DNA of 64,000 nucleotides, taken from NCBI RefSeq assembly GCF_021284765.1, contig NZ_CP089924.1:3614001-3678000 (forward strand), in the 5' to 3' direction. The translations under genes were made by a program, and so were the position numbers. Source of the stretch: Lysobacter sp. 5GHs7-4 (GTDB taxonomy: Bacteria > Pseudomonadota > Gammaproteobacteria > Xanthomonadales > Xanthomonadaceae). Numbering within the stretch: position 1 is the first letter of the stretch; the number at the start of each line of letters is the position of its first letter. This document shows positions 50,232 to 62,200 of the stretch, piece after piece. Under the pieces are notes generated by a model that ran no database searches, was not told where the DNA came from, and saw nothing but the letters and a program-made list of their open reading frames with translations.

Positions 50232-53200
50232 TCAGCGGCCGCCCACGCCGACGGGGGCGTTGGTATCGTCAGTTATGTCCACTCGCACCTTCTGTCTCAC
50301 CTTCGGCTCGAGTTCGGCCGATATCGCCTCGAACACGGCCTTGGCGCGGCGCAGGCCGAGCTGGACGTTGTAGGCGTTGGCGCCGCGCGGATCGGCGCGG
50401 CCGACGATACCGATCACACCGCGGCCTTCGCGGTTGAGGGTCTTGGCGATTTCCGAGATCAGGCCGCGGTATTGCGGACGGATCGTGTCTTTGTCGGTGT
50501 CGAACAGCACTTCGCCCAGCTTGATGGCCTGGTCCAAACCAGGTTGATTCAGGCTCACCAGCGTGGCGTCGGTACCCGCCACCACGTCGATGCGGACCTT
50601 GGCGGCCAGCGCCGGCTCCAGTTCCTTGCTCAGCGCGGCCTGCACCGCATGGGCGCGGGCGAAGGCCAGGGCCTCGCCTTCGGCCTGCGCGGTGATCGTC
50701 ACGCTGCCGCCGTCGGCGTCGCGCAGGCGCTGGGCGATCTTGCCGAACATCGGCGCGTAGTCGCCCTTCACCTGGTCGCTGCCGGCGTCGAACATCACCT
50801 CGCCCAGCTCGACGTCGGTCTGGCTGCTGCCGCCGCGGATCTCGCCGGCGGGCAGCTTGACGCCGAAGTCGAAGCGGGTCGGCACGCCCTGGGTCACGCG
50901 GCGCACGCGCGGGTTTTCAGTGGTGAACACCGAGCCCGGCGGCAGCGTGGCCTGGTCGACCTTGAGGATGAAGTTGCGGCCGCGCGCGGCGTCGCCACCG
51001 TGGATGCCTTCCAGGTGGTAACGGCCGTAGGCGTCGGTCTGCATGATCAGGCCTTCCACCGACGCGATACGCACGCCGGGGATGCCGCGCTCGTCGACGC
51101 CTTCGTTGCGGATCGTGTAGGACACCTCGTAGCCGTCGGCGAGCTGGCTGACCTGGCGCGTGACCTGCAGGTCCTGCGCGGTCAGGCCCTTGGCCGCATC
51201 GCCGCGAGTGCGTTCGACCGTGGTCTGGCCGGCGGCGTTCATGCGCACGGTGCTGCCCTCTTCGGTGGTCAGGACGAAGTCGTCGCTGAAGTCGAGCGAG
51301 CGCAGGGTCTGACGCACGACGACCTGATGGCGCTGGGCGCTGTCGGCGTTGGAGCCGCGGCCGGCGATGTCGCCGATCGCGATGCCGTGCAGCAGCGGCG
51401 CGCTGGCGTCGGGCTCCGGCTGCGGGCCGGCACCGCGGTCGACCGTGGTCGAACCTGCGACGTAGGCGCCCGGGGCGAAGCCGCCCTGCACGCGAACGCC
51501 ACCGGCCTTGGCCGGATCCTGCCAGCCGTCGCCGTCGCGGTCGTCGTAGACCGAACCCATGATCAGGCTGTCTTCCAGCAGCGGATCGCCAGCCATATCG
51601 ACATCGGCGGTGGCGACGTTACTGATGGAGGTGCCGGTGACGTCCAGCGCGGTGACGCTGTTGGTGTGCACGCCCTTGCCCACGCCGGCGCCGACGCGCA
51701 GGAAGTAGACGATGGTGGCGCGCTGACCGATGGCGACATCGATGCCGTTGATGCGCAGCGGACTGGTACCGCCGACGGTGGCCGCGTCGTCCTCGTCGTT
51801 CACGCTCAGCGAGCCGTCGACGTAGGTGAAGCCCGCGGGCAGCGTATCGACCAGGGTCGCGTTGCGTGCCGGCGAGTCGCCCACGTTCTCGGCGATCACG
51901 GTGTAGCGGACCAGGTCGCCGACCTTGACCGAGCGCGTGGCCGCCTGCTTGCTCAGGCGCAGCACCGGCGCGTTGGCGTTCACCGTGATGGTGACCACGG
52001 CGGTGTCGCAGACCGGGGTCGGGACGGAGGTGTCGCAGACGCGGTAGGTGAAGCTGTCGGTACCGGCGAAGAACTGGTTCGGGGTGTAGGTGCACACGCC
52101 CGCGGCGCAGCTCACGGTGCCGTTGGCCGGCGGCACGGTCACGGCGACCGACGCCGGATCCAGCGGGGCGCTGGTCACGGTGTCGTTGCCGAGCACGCTG
52201 ATCGCCACCGGAGTCTGCTGGTTGGTGGTGGTCACGTCGTCGGTGGCTACGACCACGTTCGGCTGCACCAGCACCGTGACGGTGGCGGTGGCGCAGTTGG
52301 TCGGGTTGAGCTTCTCGCAGATCGTGTAGGTGTAGCTGTCGTTGCCGCTGAAGTTCGGGTTGGGCGTGTAGGTCACGGTGCCGTCGCTGTTGACCACGAC
52401 CGTACCGTTGGCCGGGTTGGTGGCGATGGTGACGTTGACCAGGGCCGGATCGATCGCGGCACCGTTGAGGGTGTCGTTGCCCAGCACGTTGGTGACCAGC
52501 GGGGTGTTCTGCGGGGTCACGCCGTTGCCGCCGCCGACCAGATCGTCGACCGCGGTGATCGCCGGAGCGACCACGGTGACCGTGACCACGGCCGTGTCGC
52601 AGTTGCTCGGGTTCAGCACCTCGCAGATGCGGTAGGTCACGGTGTAGGTACCGGCCGGGGTGTTCGGCGCGACATCGACCGTGCCGTTGGCATTGACCGT
52701 CAGCGGGCCGTTGGTGACCGGCGTCAGGGTGACGTCGGCCGGGTTCAGCGTGCTGCCGTTGAGGGTGTCGTTGCCCAGCACGTTGATGACGCCCGTACCG
52801 CCGGCGCTGCCGTTGACCGGCGTGGCGACGGTGTCGTCGACCGCGTCGATCGGCGCGGCGTTGACCGTCACGGTGACCGTCGCGGTGTCGCAGTTGCTCG
52901 GGTTCAGCACCTCGCAGATGCGATAGACCACGGTGTAGGTGCCGGCCGGGGTATTCGGCGCGACATCGACCGTGCCGTTGGCATTGACCGTCAGCGGGCC
53001 GCTGGTGACCGGCGCCAGGGTGACGGTGGTCGTGGTGGCGGCGATACCGTTGAGGGTGTCGTTGCCCAGCACGTTGACCACACCGGTCGCACCGGTGCTG
53101 CCGTTGACCGGCGTCGCCACCGGGTCGTCGACCGCGTCGATCGGGGCGGCGTTGACCACCACGGTGATCGAGGCCGTATCGCAATTGCTCGGACGCGCGG

Positions 53201-56200
53201 TCTCGCACAGCTGGTACGGGATCACATAGGTGCCCGCCGGAGTGCCCGCCGCGACCGAGATCGTGCCGTCGCTCGCGACCGACACGCCATCGCCCGGGTT
53301 CGGGTCGTTGACGGTGAAGGTCACGAAGGCCAGGTCGATCGCGCCGCCGTTGAGGCTGTCGTTGGTCAGCGCGTTGCCGACGTTGGCCGCGCCGGTGCCG
53401 CCGTTGACCGGCGTGCCGCTGTAGTCGTCGTCGTTGGCGACGATCACCGCTTGCGCCACGGTGATCGTGGCGGTCGCATCGGCGCAGACCGGGGTCGGCG
53501 TGGACACGTCGCAGACGCGGTAGACGAAGCTGACCACGCCGCTGAAGCCGGTGCTCGGCGTGTAGGTGCACAGACCGGCGGCATCGCAGGTCACGGTGCT
53601 GGTGGTCGGCGGCGTGACGATGCTGACCGAGGCCGGGTTGAGCGGCGCACCGGTGGTGGTGTCGTTACCGATCACATTGACGACCACCGGGGTGTTCTGC
53701 GGCGTGCTGGCGCTGTCGTCGACCGCGGTGACGGTGTTGCCGCCGACGGTGATCGACACGGTCGCGGTGTCGCAGACCGAACCGTTCGGCGCCGGCAGGC
53801 ACAGGCGGTAGCTGAAGCTGTCCGGACCGCTGTAGTTGGCGTTCGGCGTGTAGGTGTAGGTGCCGTCGCTGTTGAGGGTCAGGGTGCCGTTGCTGGTGCC
53901 GGTGACCAGGGCGTAGGTCGAGCCCACCGGCGCGCTGTCACCGCCGGTGGCGGTGCCGTTGAGCGCGGTGTTCTGCGGCGTGGTGGCGGTGTCGTCCACG
54001 GCATCCGGGCCGACCACGACCGGCACGCTGGCATCGTCGCAGGTGGCCGGCGTGGTGCCCGGCAGCGTGCAGATGCGGTAGGTGACGGTGTAGGCGCCCG
54101 GGGTCGAGCCGGCCGGCACGGTGAAGCTGCCGTCCGGGTTCGCGACCAGACCGGTCAGGCCGCCGTCGCTGACGATGGTCGGCGCGGTGGCGTTGACGCC
54201 GATGACCACGGCGACGCCGTTGGTGGTGTCGTTGACGGTCACGTTGGGCACGGTGCCGCCGGCGAACGGCAGCACGGTGGCCGCATCGTCCACGGCATCG
54301 ATGGTGATCGAGACCGGGGTGGTTTCGGTGTCGCTGTCGTTGCCGTTGTTCGGGTCGCTGGTGGCGCTGGCGACGCTGGCGGTGTTGCTGATCGTGGAAG
54401 CGCCGGCGTAGTTGGACGGCACCGACAGGGTCAGCGTGATCGCGGCATTGGCGCCCGCAGCCAGGGTCGGACGCGAGCACTCGACGGTGCCGGCGTTATT
54501 GACGCAGCTCCAGCCGGCGCCGCTGGCGCTGACGAAGCCCAGGCCGGCCGGGATCGCGTCGCTGACGACGATCGCAGACGCCGCCGACGGACCGGCATTG
54601 GCGACGGTGATCGTGTAGACCACGTTGTTGCCCGGCACCACGGTGGCGCCGGCGTCGTCCTTGTCGATCGACAGGTCGGCCGAGGCCACGGGCGTGGTGG
54701 TGGCGGTGCCGGTGTTGTTGGTGGTGGTCGGGTCGCTGGTCGTGGCGCTGACCGTCGCGGTGTTGAGGTAGGTACCCGTCGCGTTGACCGTCGCGGTGAT
54801 CTGCAGCGAGGCGCTGGCACCGTTGGCGAGGTTACCGATCGTCCACACGCCGGTGCCGGACACGTACGCGCCCGCACCATTGTCGGAGACGTAGGTGTAG
54901 CCGTTGGGCAGCAGGTCGGCGACCGAGACGCCGGCCGAATCCGACGGACCGTTGTTGGTCACCGTCAGGGTGAAGACGACGTTGGTGCCGACGGTCGGGG
55001 TGGCGTTGTCGACCGACTTCGCCATGACCAGATCGGCCGACGCGACCGGCGTGGTCGTGGCGGTGCCGGTGTTGTTGGTCGTGGTCGGGTCGTTGGTCGT
55101 AGCGCTGACCGTCGCGGTGTTGAGGTAGGTACCGGTCGCGTTAACCGTCGCGGTGATCTGCAACGAGGCGCTGGCGCCGTTGGCCAGGCTGCCGATGGTC
55201 CACACGCCGGTGCCCGACACGTAGGCGCCCGCACCGTTGTCAGAGACGTAGGTGTAGCCGTTGGGCAGCAGGTCGGCGACCGAGACGCCAGCCGAGGCCG
55301 ACGGACCGTTGTTGGTCACCGTCAGGGTGAACACGACGTTCGTGCCCACGGTCGGGGTCGCGTTGCCCACCGACTTCGCCATCACCAGATCGGCCGAGGC
55401 CACAGGCGCGGTCGTGGCGGTGCCGGTGTTGTTGGTCGTGGTCGGGTCGTTGGTCGTGGCGCTGACCGTCGCGGTGTTGAGGTAGGTGCCCGTCGCGTTG
55501 ACCAGCGCGGTGATCTGCAACGAGGCCGACGCGCCGTTGGCCAGGTTGCCAATGGTCCACACGCCCGTGCCGGACACGTAGGCGCCTGCACCGTTGTCGG
55601 AGACGTAGGTGTAGCCGTTGGGCAGCAGGTCGGCGACCGAGACGCCGGCCGAATCCGACGGACCGTTGTTGGTCACCGTCAACGTGAACACCACGTTCGT
55701 ACCGACCGTCGGCGTCGCATTGTCCACCGACTTGGCCATGACCAGATCGGCCGACGCGACCGGCGTGGTCGTGGCGGTGCCGGTGTTGTTGGTCGTGGTC
55801 GGGTCGTTGGTCGTAGCGCTGACCGTCGCGGTGTTGAGGTAGGTGCCCGTCGCGTTGACCAGCGCGGTGATCTGCAGCGAGGCAGACGCACCGTTGGTCA
55901 GGCTGCCGATGGTCCACACGCCGGTGCCGGACACGTAGGCGCCTGCACCGTTGTCGGAGACGTAGGTGTAGCCGTTCGGCAGCAGGTCGGCGACCGACAC
56001 GCCAGCCGAATCCGATGGACCGTTGTTGGTCACCGTCAACGTGAACACCACGTTCGTACCGACCGTCGGCGTCGCGTTGTCAACCGACTTCGCCATCACC
56101 AGATCGGCCGAGGCCACAGGCGCGGTCGTGGCGGTGCCGGTGTTGTTGGTCGTGGTCGGGTCGTTGGTGGTCGACGACACGGTGGCGCTGTTGAGGTAGG

Positions 56201-59200
56201 TGCCGCCGGCATTGACCAGCGCGGTGATCTGCAGCGAAGCAGACGCGCCGTTGGCCAGGTTGCCGATGGTCCACACGCCGGTGCCAGGCACATAGGCACC
56301 CGCACCGTTGTCGGACACATAGGTGTAGCCGTTGGGCAGCAGGTCGGCGACCGAGACGCCGGCCGAAGCCGACGGACCGTTGTTGGTCACGTTCAGCGTG
56401 AACACCACGTTCGTACCGACCGTCGGGGTGGCGTTGTCCACCGACTTCGCCATCACCAGATCGGCCGAGGCGACAGGCGCGGTCGTGGCGGTGCCGGTGT
56501 TGTTGGTCGTGGTCGGGTCGTTGGTGGTCGACGACACGGTGGCGCTGTTGAGGTAGGTGCCCGTCGCGTTGACCGTCGCGGTGATCTGCAGCGATGCAGA
56601 GGCGCCGTTGGCCAGATTACCGATGGTCCACACGCCGGTGCCGGACACGTAGGCGCCTGCACCGTTGTCGGAGACGTAGGCATAGCCGTTCGGCAGCAGG
56701 TCGGCGACCGACACGCCAGCCGAATCCGACGGACCGTTATTGGTCACCGTCAGCGTGAACACGACGTTCGTGCCCACGGTCGGGGTCGCGTTGTCCACCG
56801 ACTTGGCCATGACCAGATCGGCCGACGCGACCGGCGTGGTCGTGGCGGTGCCGGTGTTGTTCGTCGTGGTCGGGTCGTTGGTGGTCGACGACACGGTGGC
56901 GCTGTTGAGGTAGGTGCCACCAGCATTGACCAGCGCGGTGACCTGCAGCGATGCAGAGGCGCCGTTGGCCAGACTACCGATGGTCCACACGCCGGTGCCA
57001 GGCACATAGGCGCCCGCACCGTTGTCGGACACGTAGGTGTAGCCGCTGGGCAGCAGGTCGGCGACCGAGACGCCAGCCGAGGCCGACGGACCGTTGTTGG
57101 TCACCGTCAGGGTGAACACGACGTTGGTGCCGACGGTCGGGGTGGCGTTGTCGACCGACTTCGCCATCGCCAGGTCGGCCGAAGCTACCGGGGTGGTCGT
57201 GGCAGTACCGGTGTTGTTGCCCGGCGTCGGGTCGCTGGTCGTGGAGCTGACCGTCGCGGTGTTGAGGTAAGTGCCCGTCGCGTTGACCGTCGCAGTGATC
57301 TGCAAGGAAGCCGACGCACCGTTGGCCAGACTACCGATCGTCCACACGCCGGTGCCGGAGACGTAGGCGCCCGCACCGTTGTCAGAGACGTAGGTGTAGC
57401 CGTTCGGCAGCAGGTCGGCAACCGACACGCCAGCCGAAGCCGACGGGCCATTGTTGGTGACCGTCAGGGTGAAGACGACGTTGGTGCCGACGGTCGGGGT
57501 GGCGTTGTCGACCGACTTCGCCATCGCCAGGTCGGCCGAAGCTACCGGGGTGGTCGTGGCAGTACCGGTGTTGTTGCCCGGCGTCGGGTCGCTGGTCGTG
57601 GAGCTGACCGTCGCGGTGTTGAGGTAGGTGCCCGTCGCGTTGACCGTCGCGGTGATCTGCAACGAAGCGTTGGCGCCATTGGCAAGGTTACCGATCGTCC
57701 AGACGCCGGTGCCCGGGACGTAAGCACCCGCGCCGTTATCCGACACGTAGGCGTAGCCATTGGGCAGCAGGTCGGCGACGGACACGCCAGCCGAATCCGA
57801 AGGACCGTTGTTCGTGACCGTCAGCGTGAACACCACGTTCGTACCGACCGTCGGCGTCGCATTGTCCACCGACTTGGCCACCGCCAGATCGGCCGAAGCC
57901 ACCGGCGCGGTCGTGGCGGTACCGGTGTTATTGCCCGGCGTCGGGTCGTTGGTGGTGGAGCTGACCGTCGCGGTGTTGAGGTAGGTGCCCGTTGCGTTGA
58001 CCGTCGCGGTGATCTGCAACGAGGTGGACGCACCGTTGGACAGGCTGCCGATCGTCCACACGCCGGTGCCGGACACATAGGCGCCCGCACCGTTGTCGGA
58101 GACGTAGGTGTAGCCGTTAGGCAGCAGGTCGGCGACCGACACCGCCGCCGCGGGCGACGGGCCGTTGTTGGTGACCGTCAGGGTGAAGACGACATTGGTG
58201 CCCACCGTCGGATTGGCGTTGGACACGCCCTTGACGATGGCCAGGTCGGCCGTCGGCACCGGGCCCGGCGTCGAGGTCGAGGTGTTGTTGCCCGGCGTCG
58301 GATCGTTGGTCGGCGAGCTCACCGTCGCGGTGTTGGCGTACGGGCCGGCCGCATTGACGGTGACGGAGATCTGCAGCACCGCGGTGGCGCCGTTGGCCAG
58401 GTTGCCGATGGTCCACACGCCGGTGCCGGGCACATAGGCGCCCGCGCCGTTGTCGGACACATAGGTATAGCCGGCCGGCAACTGGTCCAGCACCGACACC
58501 GCCGTGGCGGCGGACGGGCCGTTGTTGGTCACCGACAGAGTGAAGGTGATGCTGTCGCCCACGTTCGGGCTGGCGTTCGAGACGCTCTTGACCATCTCCA
58601 GGTCGGCCGACGCCACCGGCGTCGGCGTCGAGGTCGAGGTGTTGTTGCCCGGGGTCGGGTCGCTGGTGGTCGAGCTGACCGTCGCGGTGTTGGCGTAGGT
58701 GCCCGTAGCCAGCACGGTCGCGGTGATCTGCAACGAAGCCGACGCACCGTTGGCCAGGCTGCCGATGGTCCACACGCCGGTGCCGGACACATAAGCGCCC
58801 GCACCGTTGTCGGACACGTAGGTGTAGCCGCTGGGCAGCAGGTCGGCGACCGAGACGCCGGCCGAAGCCGACGGGCCGTTGTTGGTCACCGTCAGGGTGA
58901 ACACGACGTTGGTGCCGACGGTCGGGGTCGCGTTATCGACCGACTTCGCCATCGCCAGGTCGGCCGAAGCCACCGGCGTCGGCGTCGACGTCGAGGTGTT
59001 GTTGCCCGGCGTCGGATCGGTCGTGGTCGAGCTGACCGTCGCCGTGTTGGCGTAAGTGCCGGTGGCCAGCACGGTCGCGGTGATCTGCAGCGAAGCGGAA
59101 GCGCCGTTGGCGACGGTGCCGACGGTCCACACGCCGGTGCCGGGCACGTAGGCGCCCGCACCGTTGTCGGACACGTAGCTGTAGCCGTTCGGCAGCAGGT

Positions 59201-62200
59201 CGGCAACCGAGACCGCCGCCGCGTCGGACGGACCGTTGTTGGTGACCGTCAGCGTGAACACGACGTTGGTGCCGACGGTCGGGGTCGAATTGTCGACCGA
59301 CTTCGCCATCACCAGATCGGCCTGCGCCACGATGACGGTGTTGGCCGAGCTGCTGTTGTTGCCCGGCGTCGGGTCGGTCGTGCCGGCCGTCGCGGTGACC
59401 GTCGCGGTGTTGGTGATCGAACCCGGGGTCGTCGCGGTACCGGTCACGGTGATGGTGACGAACGCGGTGTTGGGCTCGTTCGTCACGCCGCCGTCGATCG
59501 GCAGGTCGACGCTCAGGTTGGGATCGCCGGTGCCGCTGGCGCTGGCGCAGTTCGCGCCCACGCCGGTGCCGACGCAGGTCCAGCTGACCGCGGTCAGGTT
59601 GGTCGGGACGATATCGACGATGTTCGCGCCGGTCGCCACGCTGGGGCCGTTGTTCCAGACGTAGATCTGGTAGGTGACGGTGCCGCCCTGGTTGACGGTT
59701 GCGGGGCCGGACTTGGCGATCGCCAGGTCGGTGGACGCCGTCGGTGCCGGGGTCGAGGTGGACGTGTTGTTGCCCGGCGTCGGATCGTTGGTGGTCGACG
59801 ATACGGTCGCGGTGTTCGCGTAGGTGCCGGTCGCGTTGACCGTGGCGGTGATTTGCAGCGAAACCGAAGCGCCGTTGGCGAGCGTGCCGATGGTCCACAC
59901 GCCGGTGCCGGACACATAGGCGCCCGTGCCGTTGTCGGACACATAGGTGTAGCCACTGGGCAGCAGGTCGGCGACCGAGACGGCGGTCGCGGCCGACGGG
60001 CCGTTGTTGGTCACCGTCAGGGTGAACACGACGTTGGTGCCGACCGTCGGGGACGAATTATCGACCGACTTCGCTATCGCCAGATCGGCCGAAGCCACCG
60101 GAGCCGGCGTCGACGTCGAGGTGTTGTTGCCCGGGGTCGGATCGTTGGTGGTCGACGACACGGTCGCGGTGTTCGCGTAGGTGCCGGTCGCATTGACCGT
60201 CGCGGTGATCTGCAGCGAAGCGCTGGCGCCGTTGGCCAGGCTGCCGATGGTCCACACGCCGGTGCCGGACACGTACGCGCCCGCACCGTTGTCGGAGACG
60301 TAGGTGTAGCCGCTGGGCAGCAGGTCGGCGACCGACACAGCGGCCGCGGCCGACGGGCCGTTATTGGTGACCGTCAGGGTGAAGGTGACGTTGGTGCCCA
60401 CCGTCGGCGTGCTGTTCGACACGCCCTTGACGATGGCCAGGTCCGCCGACGCCGTCGGTACCGGCGTCGAGGTGCTGGTGTTGTTGCCCGGCGTCGGATC
60501 GTTGGTGGTCGACGACACGGTCGCAGTGTTCGCGTACGGACCGGCGGCGTTGACCGTCGCGGTGATCTGCAACGAAGCCGACGCGCCGTTGGCCAGGCTG
60601 CCGATGGTCCAGGCGCCGGTGCCGGGCACATACGCGCCGGCGCCGTTGTCGGAGACGTAGGTGTAGCCGGCCGGCAGCAGGTCGGCGACCGACACAGCGG
60701 CCGCGGCCGACGGGCCGTTGTTGGTGACCGTCAGGGTGAAGGTGACGTTGGTGCCGATCACCGGGGTGCTGTTCGACACGCCCTTGACGATCGCCAGATC
60801 GGCGGACGCCACCGGCGTCGGCGTCGAGGTGCTGGTGTTGTTGCCGGGGGTCGGATCGTTCGAGGTCGACGTGACCGTGGCGGTGTTGGCGTAGGTGCCG
60901 GTCGCGTTGACCGTTGCGGTGATCTGCAGCGAAGCCGACGCGCCGTTGGCGAGGCTGCCGATGGTCCAGGCGCCCGTGCCCGGCACGTAAGCGCCCGCAC
61001 CGTTATCGGATACATAGGTGTAGCCGCTGGGCAGCAGGTCGGCGACCGCGACGCCGGTCGCACCCGACGGGCCGTTGTTGGTGACCGTCAGCGTGAAGGT
61101 GACATTGGTGCCCACGGTCGGCGTGCTGTTCGACACGCCCTTGACGATGGACAGGTCGGACGCGACCACCGGCGTCGGGGTCGACGTCGAGGTGTTGTTG
61201 CCCGGGGTCGGATCGTTGGTGGTCGACGACACGGTCGCGGTGTTCGCGTACGGACCGGCGGCGTTGACCGTCGCGGTGATCTGCAGCGAAGCCGACGCGC
61301 CGTTGGCCAGGCCGCCGATGGTCCAGGCGCCGGTGCCGGGCACATAAGCGCCCGCGCCGTTGTCGGAAACGTAGGTGTAGCCGGCCGGCAGCAGGTCGGC
61401 GACGGACACGCCGGCGGCGGCGGACGGACCGTTGTTGGTGACCGTCAGCGTGAAGGTGACGTTGGTGCCCACCGTCGGCGTGCTGTTGGACACGCCCTTG
61501 ACGATGGACAGGTCGGACGAGGCCACCGGCGTCGGCGTCGACGTCGAGGTGTTGTTGCCCGGCGTCGGATCGTTGGTGGTCGACGACACGGTCGCTGTGT
61601 TGGCGTAGGTCCCGGTCGCGCGCACGGTGGCGACGATCTGCAGCGAGGCCGACGCGCCGTTGGCGAGATTGCCGATGGTCCAGGCGCCGGTGCCGGGCAC
61701 ATAAGCGCCCGCGCCGTTGTCGGACACATAGGTGTAGCCATTCGGCAGCAGGTCGGCGACCGACACCGCCGCCGCAGCGGACGGGCCGTTGTTGGTGACC
61801 GTCAGCGTGAAGGTGACGTTGGTGCCCACGGTCGGCGTGCTGTTCGACACGCCCTTAACGATGGACAGGTCGGACGAGGCCACCGGCGTCGGCGTCGACG
61901 TCGAGGTGTTGTTGCCCGGGGTCGGGTCGTTGGTGGTCGACGACACGGTCGCCGTGTTGGCGTAGGTCCCGGTCGCGCGCACGGTGGCGACGATCTGCAG
62001 CGAGGCCGACGCGCCGTTGGCGAGATTGCCGATGGTCCAGGCGCCGGTGCCGGGCACATAAGCGCCCGCGCCGTTGTCGGACACATAGGTGTAGCCATTC
62101 GGCAGCAGGTCGGCGACGGCAACGCCGGTCGCGGCGCTGGGACCGTTGTTGGTGACCGTCAGCGTGAAGGTGACGTTGGTGCCCACGGTCGGCGTGCTGT

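Noticed and set aside
46754..50437. Long plus-strand open frame opposite the outer-membrane gene
   Set aside because: It is a mirror of the minus-strand codon pattern (Val/Ala/Gly-rich) and has no signal, motif or ribosome site; the minus-strand protein has a signal peptide and barrel pattern.
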